Position numbers and translations under genes: made by a program. Positions 8,101 through 16,703 of a DNA stretch of 64,000 bases are shown in pieces (within the stretch, counting starts at the first letter, position 1; every line of letters begins with the position of its first letter). A model generated the notes under the pieces. It searched no databases, was not told the DNA's origin, and saw nothing but the letters and a program-made list of their open reading frames with translations. Source of the DNA: DASSUW01 sp963789005 (GTDB lineage: Bacteria; Actinomycetota; Thermoleophilia; Solirubrobacterales; Solirubrobacteraceae); the NCBI GenBank assembly GCA_963789005.1, contig CAWBIZ010000011.1:496001-560000 (forward strand). Direction: 5' to 3'.

Positions 8101-8385
8101 TCACTCCTGCGGCGGTTCGATGTCGACCGCGTGGGCCACTCGGGGCCGGCCGTCGACCTCCCAGGTGATGTCGACCTGGTCGTTCTTGCGGTAGGTGCCG
8201 ATGCCCCAGGCGCCCCAGAACCAGCGCCAGAAACCGAGCCGGCCCTCCTTGACGAGCGGGCGGTCGAAGATCAGGACGAGGCCGCGGACCTCGTAGTCGC
8301 GGCCGGGCTCCTGGCGGACGCCGTTGATGAAGACCGCGTAGGGCTCCCGCACCCCGGGAGGCAGCCGCACGGTCCAGTCCGCCAT
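8101..8385 (-). CDS. Conserved hypothetical protein, 94 aa
   Basis: Not recognised by name. The product starts MADWTVRLPPGVREPYAVF, is mostly beta-like, and contains an aromatic stretch (GFWRWFWGAWGIGTYR) that could be a membrane-surface or binding patch. There is no signal peptide. ATGs at 8397, 8394 and 8385 are possible; the last begins the compact domain. The start faces that of the YgjP-like gene with no spacer, so any promoter must lie inside the neighbour. Confidence 0.6.
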   Translation of the reverse strand: MADWTVRLPPGVREPYAVFINGVRQEPGRDYEVRGLVLIFDRPLVKEGRLGFWRWFWGAWGIGTYRKNDQVDITWEVDGRPRVAHAVDIEPPQE

Positions 8386-8395
8386 GGCCGCCATC

Positions 8396-9055
8396 ATGGC
8401 AGCGGTGACCGAGTACACCCTCAGGCGATCGTCGCGCGCGCGGCGCGTGCGGGTGAGCGTGGAGAGCGACGGCGCGGTCAGCGTCACGCTGCCGCCGCGC
8501 GCCCCCGCGCGGGCCGCCGACGAGGCGGTGCGGGAGCTGCGCCCGTGGATCGAGCGCCGCCGCCGCGCGCTCGCCCGGGCCGCCGAGGAGATCGCCCGCA
8601 CGCCGGGCACGGTGCCCTACCTGGGGACCGAGCTGATCCTCGTCCCCCAGCGCGGGCGCAAGCGCGCGCATCGGCGTGGCGACGTCCTGCTCGTGCCCGA
8701 GCACGATGCCGGCCCGGCGATCGAGCGCTGGTACCGCCGCACGGCCCGCGCCGAGATCGCGCCGCGGCTCGACGCCGCCGTCGCCCGTGCCGGCACGAGC
8801 TACACGCAGCTCACGATCCGCGGCCAGCGCACCCGCTGGGCGTCGTGCTCCTCCGGCGGCGCGATGTCGTTCAACTGGCGGCTCCTGCTCGCCCCGGAGG
8901 CGGTGCTCGACTACGTCGTCGAGCACGAGGTCTGCCACCTCGAGGTCATGGACCACTCGCCGCGCTTCTGGGCGCTGCTCGAGTCGCGCGTGCCCGACTG
9001 GCGCGAGCACGCGCGCTGGCTGACCCGCTACGGCTCGACGCTCACACCCCAGTAG
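8396..9055 (+). CDS. YgjP-like (SprT/WLM-type) metallopeptidase domain protein
   Basis: A roughly 219-residue protein of the YgjP/DUF45 family of predicted zinc metallopeptidases. The motif HEVCHLEVMDHSPRFW gives HExxH plus a distal histidine, and the upstream block TRWASCSSGGAMSFNW is diagnostic of the family. YgjP relatives are often linked to restriction or repair genes, but none are here. Starts at 8384, 8396 (ATG) and 8405 (GTG) are all in frame. The gene converges on and overlaps the next gene by 28 bases. Confidence 0.82.
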   Translation: MAAVTEYTLRRSSRARRVRVSVESDGAVSVTLPPRAPARAADEAVRELRPWIERRRRALARAAEEIARTPGTVPYLGTELILVPQRGRKRAHRRGDVLLVPEHDAGPAIERWYRRTARAEIAPRLDAAVARAGTSYTQLTIRGQRTRWASCSSGGAMSFNWRLLLAPEAVLDYVVEHEVCHLEVMDHSPRFWALLESRVPDWREHARWLTRYGSTLTPQ

Positions 9056-9754
9056 CCGCGGTTGAGGTTCGCGTTGTTGCCGGGGGTGATGCGCACGTAG
9101 AAGAGCTGGTTGGCCGGCAGCGTCGCCGGGCCTGCCGCCGTGCACGTCCGGCCAGCCGTGACCGTGCAGCCGAGCACGACCGTCTCGGCTGGGGCGGTGA
9201 CCGTCCGCGTGAGGAGCTCGACCGCGACCGATCCGTTGGCCGGGACGTCGCCGGACAGGGCGACGCTGAAGTCGCTCAGGTCGAACTCGCGATTCGGCGA
9301 CAGGGAGGCAACCTGGGTCGCGTCCGCGTTCGAGTTGGCGGAGCCGGTGAGCGAGGCGTACTCGACCGGCTCGCCCGAGTCCGGCAGCCCGCCGGCCGTG
9401 CCCGTGAGCATCGCGGCGCTGTCGGCGGTGTCGCCGGCATCGCTCCCGCCCCCGTCGTCGTCCGTGATCGGGTCGTCGAAGTCCTCGAAGTCCTCGAAGT
9501 CCTCGAACGCCTGGCCTCCCGATGCCGCGCGCCTGAGCAGCCGGTTGAGGTCGCGCCGGTAGAAGTCCTTCAGGCGCAAGCGAGTTGTTGTCGACCTTCG
9601 CGGTCGTGACCGCGTTGCGCTTGAGCTCCTTCTTGCCGACGCTGTGAGGCGGCAGCTTGAGCGCCGCGTAGCCGGTCCCGCCGAGGGCCACGAACAGGGC
9701 TATGACTGCCACCACCATGGCGGGCGTCGGACGCCCGAACCGGAACCGTCTCAT
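9028..9754 (-). pseudogene. Frameshifted N-terminally anchored surface protein
   Basis: The N-terminal 55 or so residues (RRFRFGRPTPAMVVAVIALF then KKELKRNAVTTAKVDNNSL) are the membrane-anchor module common in Solirubrobacterales exported proteins. The rest (LKDFYRRDLNRLL onward) lies in another frame. Removing one T from the TT at 9578-9579 joins them as NNSLRLKDF, giving an intact 241-residue protein. The distal part has an acidic FED repeat and a beta-rich domain ending GYWGVSVEP. A good AGGAG site precedes the ATG at 9754. Either a sequencing insertion or a recent mutation explains the break. Confidence 0.7.
9472..9507. repeat. Four tandem 9-bp units
   Basis: Three exact GTCCTCGAA units (9481-9507) follow a one-mismatch copy (9472-9480). 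They encode the repeated Phe-Glu-Asp of the anchored protein and keep frame, so copy number could vary by slippage without breaking the gene. Confidence 0.8.
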
Positions 9755-9802
9755 CACTGCTCCTCTCGACTACGACCACATTCCGTCATGCGAGACCGGA
9801 AA

Positions 9803-10141
9803 TCAAGTGCGTTCGAGTAGACGGCGCAGCGCCGCGTACGCGTCCTCGCCAGGCTCGGGGTCGACCGGTGCGCGCCGGACCCGGCCCGTCCACGCCTGCA
9901 CGCTGGCGTCGCCGCGCACGTCGAGGCCCGCGCGGACGCCCGGGCCGCGCACCTCCGCGCGCGTGGCGACCTGGTCGGCAGGCTCGAACGTGCGGATGCG
10001 GGCGTCGATCGTTCCCCGGCGGGTCGTGGTGGCCGCCGACCGCGTCTCGGCCTCGAGCAGCCCGAGCGCTTCGTCGAGCGACGTGGCGCGCAGCTTCTCG
10101 ACGCGCGGCCCGGTGCGGACCGTGACCCGCCAGCGGCTCAC
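9803..10141 (-). CDS. Hypothetical protein, 112 aa
   Basis: Not recognised. The product begins SRWRVTVRTGPRVEKLRATS, contains LDEALGLLEAETRSAA and ends PEPGEDAYAALRRLLERT. It looks like a small soluble alpha/beta domain without signal peptide. The GTG start at 10141 overlaps the stop of the SSI-like lipoprotein gene (GTGA), so the two are almost certainly translated together. This is the last gene of a three-gene minus-strand operon that starts with the GAF/PAS sensor. Confidence 0.65.
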   Translation of the reverse strand: MSRWRVTVRTGPRVEKLRATSLDEALGLLEAETRSAATTTRRGTIDARIRTFEPADQVATRAEVRGPGVRAGLDVRGDASVQAWTGRVRRAPVDPEPGEDAYAALRRLLERT

Positions 10142-10527
10142 CGCAGGAGCGCGCTCGCGGCTTGCCAGCGCGCGATCTCGCACCCGTTGACGCGCGAGAG
10201 CTTCAGGTCGACGCGCTCTCCGCGCAGCGTGCCGGCGATCGTCGCCGTCTGCGGGCCGCCGTACTGCTGCGAGCAGGCGACCGCGCCGCGTGCGGGCTCG
10301 AGGTCCGCCACGCGCAGCGCCGCGACCTTCCCGCACAGCGCCGAGTCCGCCGCCGCGTCGCAGCGCACGGTCTCCGCACGAGCCGCCTCCGCGCCCTTGC
10401 CGTCGGGGTCGACGGCCACCCGCAGGTCGGCGAGCGCGGGCGGCGAAGCCGGCTGCTCGGCCTCGTCGTCGGACCCGCATCCCGCGACCAGCACGGCGAT
10501 GCAGCAGGTCAACGCGACGCGGCGCAC
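10138..10527 (-). CDS. Lipoprotein with subtilisin-inhibitor-like domain
   Basis: A 129-residue exported lipoprotein. The N-terminus RRVALTCCIAVLVAGCGSDD is a lipoprotein signal with lipobox VAGC. The C-terminal half (ACSQQYGGPQTATIAGTL then VNGCEIARW) matches the cysteine spacing and strand pattern of the Streptomyces subtilisin inhibitor (SSI, I16) fold, with two more cysteines in RCDAAADSALCGK. Protease inhibition at the cell surface is a plausible role but many such lipoproteins are untested. It sits 4 bases after the sensor gene and overlaps the next gene. Confidence 0.72.
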   Translation of the reverse strand: MRRVALTCCIAVLVAGCGSDDEAEQPASPPALADLRVAVDPDGKGAEAARAETVRCDAAADSALCGKVAALRVADLEPARGAVACSQQYGGPQTATIAGTLRGERVDLKLSRVNGCEIARWQAASALLR

Positions 10528-10531
10528 ACCC

Positions 10532-11779
10532 TCAAGATAGGGGCGCGCGCACGGTGCCGGTCGCCCACGTGCCGACCACGCCCTCGCTCTCGGAGAGCGG
10601 TGAGAGCTGCCAGCTGACCGTGCGCTCGCCGTCGACCGCGTGCTCGGCGCGCTCGCCACCGGCCAGCGCGGCGCTCACAGTCGCGCGCTCGCCCACGGGC
10701 ACCGCGGCGTCGACCCACGCGACGCCGAGCAGGTCCGCCTCCGGGCGGCCCGCGAGCGCGCACGCGTTGCGGTTGGCCAGCAGCACGCGGCCCTCGGCGT
10801 CGAGCGCCAGCAGCGGCGCCTCGACGGCGTCCAGCCAGCGGCGGATGCCGTCGCCCGCCGGAGCGTGGTTGCCGAGGTACTGGGCGAGCTGCCCGCCGAC
10901 GGTGGCGAACATCGCCGACATCTCGGCGTTCGGCGGGCTGACCCCGCGGGAGAAGAACTCGATCACCCCCGCGCAGCGGTCGGCGATCGCGATCGGGAAG
11001 GCGGTCGCGGTCATCACGCCGGCGCGCCGGGCCGCGGCGCCGCGCGGCTCGCTGCCGTCGGCGCCCACGTCCGCCACCCAGCTCGGGCGCCGGAACGCCC
11101 ACACGCGGCCCGGCAGGCCCTGGCCGGCCGCGAACGCCGCCGCCCGCGTCGCCACCGACAGCGCCTCGATCTCGGCCGATGCGGCCGCAGGCGTCCACGT
11201 GGCCGCGCAGCGCAGCGCCCCGCCGCCGTCCTCCGACGGCCGCCAGACGGCGCCGCAGCTCCAGCCGAGCGTCTCGCCGAGCGTGGCCAGCGAGCGCTCG
11301 ACGAGCTCGCGCGGCTCGAGCCCGGCCGCCACGTGGTCGGTGATCGCCTGCTGAGCGGCGAGGAAGCGATGGGCGCCGCCGACGCGGCGGCGCAGGCGCG
11401 TGGCGTCGAGCGCACGCTGGAGGGCGCGCGGGAGCTGCGCCGGGTCCGGCACCACGGCGGCGGCGCCGTCGAGCCCGCGCACCACCGCGGCGAGGTCGCC
11501 GGCGTGCACGTACGGCGAGACGGCGAGGAACGGCAGGTGCGGGTCGGCGAGCCGCACCAGCGCGAGCGCCTTGCGCGCCGGCACCGGATCCGGCCCGTCG
11601 CCGGCGTACAGCACGGCGCCCCAGCCGCGCCGCTGCAGCGCCGCGGTCAGCTCGTCGGCGCCGTCGGCGTGCTCGACCCGCAGCCGCCACCCGGCCTCCT
11701 CCATCGCGCGCTCCAGGATCCGCCCGTGTGCGGGGGGAACGTCGAGCAGGAGCGCGCGCAGAGACCGGATCGGTCGCAT
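10532..11779 (-). CDS. GAF and PAS domain sensor protein
   Basis: A 415-residue cytosolic sensor without an obvious output domain. Residues 1-125 look like a degenerate receiver (LRALLLDVPPAHGRILERAM then LVRLADPHLPFLAVSPYVHA) lacking the clear phospho-Asp pocket. Residues about 140-300 form a GAF domain (GLPGRVWAFRRPSWVADV, TATAFPIAIADRCAGVIEFF). Residues about 310-400 form a PAS domain (APLLALDAEGRVLLANRNAC). It heads an operon with the SSI-like lipoprotein and lies next to a PAS-GGDEF-EAL gene on the same strand, so it may feed cyclic-di-GMP or other signalling. The ligand is unknown. Confidence 0.75.
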   Translation of the reverse strand: MRPIRSLRALLLDVPPAHGRILERAMEEAGWRLRVEHADGADELTAALQRRGWGAVLYAGDGPDPVPARKALALVRLADPHLPFLAVSPYVHAGDLAAVVRGLDGAAAVVPDPAQLPRALQRALDATRLRRRVGGAHRFLAAQQAITDHVAAGLEPRELVERSLATLGETLGWSCGAVWRPSEDGGGALRCAATWTPAAASAEIEALSVATRAAAFAAGQGLPGRVWAFRRPSWVADVGADGSEPRGAAARRAGVMTATAFPIAIADRCAGVIEFFSRGVSPPNAEMSAMFATVGGQLAQYLGNHAPAGDGIRRWLDAVEAPLLALDAEGRVLLANRNACALAGRPEADLLGVAWVDAAVPVGERATVSAALAGGERAEHAVDGERTVSWQLSPLSESEGVVGTWATGTVRAPLS

Positions 11780-11825
11780 CTATGGAGCATCGGGCGCGCG
11801 CGGCCGGTGCTTGAGCTAAGGCCAG

Positions 11826-13553
11826 CTAGTCCCGCTCGTCCAGCAGCCGCTCGGTCATCGCGGCGGGCGGCAGCGCGGAACCGAACAGCTGGCCCTGCGA
11901 CAGCGGGCAGCCCTGGGCGGCCAGGAAGTGCTGCTGCACCGGGCGCTCGACGCCCTCGGCCACGGTGGTCATCCCGAGCGCGTCCGACAGCGCGATGACG
12001 GCGCGCACGATCGCGCCCGCCTCCGGGTCCTCGGGGATCTCGCGCAGGAACGAGCGGTCGATCTTCAGGGTCTGCACCGGCAGCGCGCGCAGGCGCGAGA
12101 GCGAAGACCAGCCGGCGCCGAAGTCGTCGATCGCCAGCCGCAGCCCGAGCGCCCGCAGGTCGGCGAGCAGCGGGCCGATCCGCTCGGGCTCGCGCAGCGT
12201 GGCGGACTCGGTGAGCTCCATCGTCAGCAGCGACGGGTCGACGCCCGCGATCCGCAGGCGCTCCCCGAGCTCGGCCGCGAAGTCCGGCCGGTGCAGCTCA
12301 CGCGGGGACACGTTGAACGACACCAGCGGCTCGATCCCCTGTCCCTGCCAGGCGATGATCTGCGCGGCGAGCGCCTCGATCACCCAGGCGCCGATCGGCT
12401 CGAGCAGGCCCATCTCCTCGGCGGCGGGGATGAAGTCGTCGGGCATGATGAGCCCGCGGTCGGGGTCCTGCCAGCGCAGCAGCGCCTCCATCGAGTGCAT
12501 GCGCCCGCTCGCCGTCCACACGATCGGCTGGTAGTGCAAGGCCAGCTCTCCACGCTCGATCGCCCGCCGCAGGCGCGTGGAGAGCGCGAGGCGCTCCAGC
12601 GGCTCGCGCGTCACGCCCGTGTAGAGCGTCCACGCCGCGCGGCCGCGTCCCTTGCTCTGGTACATCGCCACGTCCGCGTGCTGGAGCAGCTCCTCGGCGC
12701 CGTCGGCGTCCTGCGGGAACAGCGAGATCCCGATGCTCGCCTCCACGTGGAACTCCATGCCGGCGACGGTGAAGGGCTTGGCCAGGCGGTTGGCGAGCTC
12801 GTCGGCCAGCCCGCGGCAGGTCGCGGCCGCGTCCTCGCGCGCGATGTCGCCCGCCAGCAGCAGGAACTCGTCGCCGCCGTGCCGCGCCAGCAGCGCCTCG
12901 TCGCCGCCGACGCCGCGCAGGCGCGCGCCGACGCGCCGCAGCAGTCGGTCGCCCGCGGTGTGACCGAGCGTGTCGTTGACGAGCTTGAAGTTGTCGAGGT
13001 CGACGAGCAGCAGCGCCACTGCCCGGCCGCGCCGCCGCGCGCGCGTGACCGCGGCGCGCAGCCGCGACTCGAGCTGCGCGCGGTTCGGCAGGCCCGTGAC
13101 GGAGTCGAAGAACGCGAGCTTGCGCAGCTGGGCCTCGGCGCGCACGCGCTCGGTGATGTCCTGACCCGAGAGCACGGCGACGCGCTGGCCCTCGGCGTCG
13201 CGCAGGCACGTGACCTGCCACGCGATCTGGCGCCGCAGCCCCGAGCGCGTCATGACCTCGCCCTCGTAGTGCTCGACGGCGTCCTCCTCGGCGAGCAGCC
13301 GCGTGAGGGCGCGCCGCGCGCTCGCGCGCTCCTCGGGCGGCACCACCTCGGCGAGCCAGTTGGTCCCCACGAGCTCACCTGCCGGGTCCTCGAGCACCAA
13401 GCGGCCCTCGCGGTTGAGCAGCGAGACGACCCCGTCGGCGCTCAGGATCACCAGCAGGGCGCTGGCGACGTCGAGGTACGACTGGGCGCGCTCCGACTCG
13501 ATGACCGGGCGTTGGCCGGTGGTCGTGACGACGAGAGAGCGCTTGGGGGGCAC
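11826..13553 (-). CDS. PAS-GGDEF-EAL cyclic-di-GMP protein
   Basis: A 575-residue protein with a PAS domain (about 20-140), a GGDEF domain (about 150-310) and an EAL domain (about 325-565). The cyclase signature is ARHGGDEFLLL. The usual RxxD inhibitory site before it is not seen. The phosphodiesterase half keeps EALLRW, NVSPRE, MELTES, AIDDFGAGWSSL, LKIDRSF and AEGVE, so it should hydrolyse c-di-GMP. There is no membrane span. The GTG at 13553 has no ribosome site; a later start is possible. Whether the net activity is synthesis or breakdown cannot be told. Confidence 0.9.
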   Translation of the reverse strand: MPPKRSLVVTTTGQRPVIESERAQSYLDVASALLVILSADGVVSLLNREGRLVLEDPAGELVGTNWLAEVVPPEERASARRALTRLLAEEDAVEHYEGEVMTRSGLRRQIAWQVTCLRDAEGQRVAVLSGQDITERVRAEAQLRKLAFFDSVTGLPNRAQLESRLRAAVTRARRRGRAVALLLVDLDNFKLVNDTLGHTAGDRLLRRVGARLRGVGGDEALLARHGGDEFLLLAGDIAREDAAATCRGLADELANRLAKPFTVAGMEFHVEASIGISLFPQDADGAEELLQHADVAMYQSKGRGRAAWTLYTGVTREPLERLALSTRLRRAIERGELALHYQPIVWTASGRMHSMEALLRWQDPDRGLIMPDDFIPAAEEMGLLEPIGAWVIEALAAQIIAWQGQGIEPLVSFNVSPRELHRPDFAAELGERLRIAGVDPSLLTMELTESATLREPERIGPLLADLRALGLRLAIDDFGAGWSSLSRLRALPVQTLKIDRSFLREIPEDPEAGAIVRAVIALSDALGMTTVAEGVERPVQQHFLAAQGCPLSQGQLFGSALPPAAMTERLLDERD

Positions 13554-13610
13554 CAGGGGAAGGCAGGGGGGCGCCGGGGATCGGCACCCGAGCGGCCAGG
13601 GTACCGGTGC

Positions 13611-14117
13611 CTAGGCCACCAGGTCCACGAGCACCTCCTGCACGCCGCCCGCGATCCGGCCTTCCTCGAGCCGGGTGGCGAAGGTGTGCATGAGGCGCCG
13701 CGCGGCGACGTTGTCGCCCGCCATGGTGGCCGCGAAGCGGCGGATCCCGACCTCGATCGCGGCGTCCGCCAGCGCGTGGGTGATCGCGCGGCCGACGCCT
13801 TGGCCCTGGAACGGGTCGCCGACGACGACGGCCATCTCGGCGGTCGCCGGGCGGTCGGGCAGGCGTACGCAGCGGGCGACCGCCACGAGCTGGTCGGGAT
13901 CGTCGGCGAGCACCGCCACGAGCGCGATGTGGTTGACGCCGTCGACCTCGGTCAGATACTGAAGCTCGGAGCTGGTGAAACGCGGCTTCGCCGCGAGGAA
14001 GCGCTTGCGGATGCTCTCCAGGCTCAGCTGGCGCAGCCCGCGGGCGAGGCGCTCCTTGTCGTCCGGGTCGATCGGCCGGATGCGGACGGGAATGCCGTCC
14101 GGCAGTACGTACAGCAC
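13611..14117 (-). CDS. GNAT-family N-acetyltransferase
   Basis: A 168-residue GCN5-related acetyltransferase. The acetyl-CoA pocket motif is GDPFQGQGVGRAITHALADAA. The N-terminus (VRIRPIDPDDKERLARGLRQLS then RKRFLAAKPRFTSSEL) resembles the GNAT modules seen in protein-lysine acetyltransferases of actinobacteria. The substrate is unknown. A TAAAAT box six bases before the GTG start implies a leaderless transcript starting inside the end of gltA. Confidence 0.85.
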   Translation of the reverse strand: MLYVLPDGIPVRIRPIDPDDKERLARGLRQLSLESIRKRFLAAKPRFTSSELQYLTEVDGVNHIALVAVLADDPDQLVAVARCVRLPDRPATAEMAVVVGDPFQGQGVGRAITHALADAAIEVGIRRFAATMAGDNVAARRLMHTFATRLEEGRIAGGVQEVLVDLVA

Positions 14118-14129
14118 GGTTTCATTTTA

Positions 14130-15464
<1,335 letters not shown>

Positions 15465-15489
15465 GCGTTCATTGTGCGGCATGGGCCTA

Positions 15490-15509
15490 CGCGGCGCCTC
15501 AACGCCGCG
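15490..15509 (-). terminator. Hairpin after the small membrane-protein gene
   Basis: A perfect 7-bp stem (CGCGGCG with CGCCGCG, loop of 6) lies just beyond the stop at 15519 and before the gltA start. It fits an intrinsic terminator without a U-tract. Confidence 0.5.
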
Positions 15510-15518
15510 CGCCGGCCG

Positions 15519-15749
15519 CTAGCTGGTGAGGATCGCGGCGGCGAGCGTGAGCACCACGAGGACCGCGGCGAGCGTCATCACGCCGCGGGCGGCGCCCTGG
15601 CTGGGCGGGAACGTCTCGTGGCCGCGGATGCCGATCGCGGAGATGACCACGGCGAACGCGGCGAGCACGCCGCCCATCACGTAGAAGAGCGTCTTCGAGC
15701 TCTCCTCTTCCCCGGCCTCGGCGGCGGCGATCAGCGTCGCGAGCAGCAC
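15519..15749 (-). CDS. Small membrane protein, 76 aa
   Basis: Not recognised. Two hydrophobic helices are visible (FYVMGGVLAAFAVVISAIGI and GVMTLAAVLVVLTLAAAIL) joined by the polar stretch RGHETFPPSQGA, with a short acidic N-terminal segment (EAGEEESS). It starts with GTG 11 bases after the dcd stop, so it is probably in the same transcript. No function is implied by the context. Confidence 0.6.
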   Translation of the reverse strand: MLLATLIAAAEAGEEESSKTLFYVMGGVLAAFAVVISAIGIRGHETFPPSQGAARGVMTLAAVLVVLTLAAAILTS

Positions 15750-15760
15750 GGTCGCGCAAG

Positions 15761-16324
15761 CTACCGCATGTAGCGGGACTCGGTGGCGGCAGTCTGGCCC
15801 TGGTAGTGCGACCCGAGCGCCTCCGAGCCGTACGGGTGCTCGGCCGGTGCGTCGAGCGCCATGAACGAGAGCTGCGCGATCGGGAGCCCGGCGTAGAGCT
15901 TGATCGGCACGCGCGTGAGGTTGGTGATCTCGAGCGTCAGCGAGCCGGAGAAGCCAGGATCCACGAATCCGGCCGTAGCGTGCACGATCAGCCCAAGCCT
16001 CCCTAGGCTCGATTTACCTTCTATGCGAGAAACGATGTCGTCGGGGATTCGCACCGTCTCCAAAGTGCGGCCGAGGACGAACTCGCCCGGGTGGATGGCG
16101 AAGCCCTCGCCGGCCGGCACCACGACCTCCTCGGTCAGGTTCTGCGGAGGGTCGCGGAGGTCGATCGCCGTGACCCGATGGTTGTGGAAGACGCGGAACG
16201 AGTCCCCGAGCCGGAGGTCGATCGATGCGGGCTGCACGAGCGCCGGATCCCAGGGCTCGATGCCGATCCGCCCCTCCTCGACGAGGCGCCGGATCGTCCC
16301 GTCGGAGAGGACGGACGTGATCAC
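15761..16324 (-). CDS. dcd: dCTP deaminase, dUMP-forming type
   Basis: A 187-residue enzyme of the dCTP deaminase/dUTPase family, which supplies dUMP for thymidylate synthesis. The block GKSSLGRLGLIVHATAGF (104-121) and Glu132 in SLTLEITN form the active site. The sequence HATAGF (not HVTAHR as in E. coli) matches the bifunctional Mycobacterium-type enzymes that release dUMP directly, and the tail HPYGSEALGSHYQGQ is also typical. The GTG at 16324 starts the conserved N-terminus SVLSDGTIRRL. The thymidylate synthase-like gene at 50.7-52.3 kb would use the product if active. Confidence 0.92.
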   Translation of the reverse strand: MITSVLSDGTIRRLVEEGRIGIEPWDPALVQPASIDLRLGDSFRVFHNHRVTAIDLRDPPQNLTEEVVVPAGEGFAIHPGEFVLGRTLETVRIPDDIVSRIEGKSSLGRLGLIVHATAGFVDPGFSGSLTLEITNLTRVPIKLYAGLPIAQLSFMALDAPAEHPYGSEALGSHYQGQTAATESRYMR

Positions 16325-16341
16325 GGGCGCAAGTGTTGCAA

Positions 16342-16596
16342 TCAGCGCAGCGGTACGCGGGTGCGAGCTCGGATCGTGCGGACGCGTGCCGGTGCGGGCG
16401 GTGCGGCAGCCCGGTGCGGGCCGCGGCGGGGCGCGTGCGGGAGCTTCGGTGGGGGATGCGGCCGCCGCCGGCCTCCCCCGCCGCCCGAGTCCTCGTCGTG
16501 CTCGGTCTCCTGCCGCACCGCCCACCAGATGATCAGGCAGGCCGCCACGATCGGCAGCTTGAGCGCGACGAACAGATAGAGCATCGCCCAGCCCAC
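16342..16596 (-). CDS. Small single-span membrane protein with basic tail
   Basis: Not recognised. The 84-residue product has one N-terminal membrane helix (MLYLFVALKLPIVAACLIIW) followed by an acidic spot, a glycine run and a long proline/arginine-rich cytosolic tail (RRRPHPPPKLPHAPRRGPHR). A TAGCCT box six bases before the GTG at 16596 supports that start. It lies 17 bases before dcd on the same strand. Confidence 0.55.
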   Translation of the reverse strand: MGWAMLYLFVALKLPIVAACLIIWWAVRQETEHDEDSGGGGGRRRPHPPPKLPHAPRRGPHRAAAPPAPARVRTIRARTRVPLR

Positions 16597-16703
16597 ACCG
16601 GGAGGCTACCCCTTCCGGGCAAAGCGCACGAGCGCTTGGCGCCGCGAGAGTCGTGCTAGCCCCAGTGACCGCGCGGCGCGCGATTCGTAGGGTTTTCCCG
16701 CGA

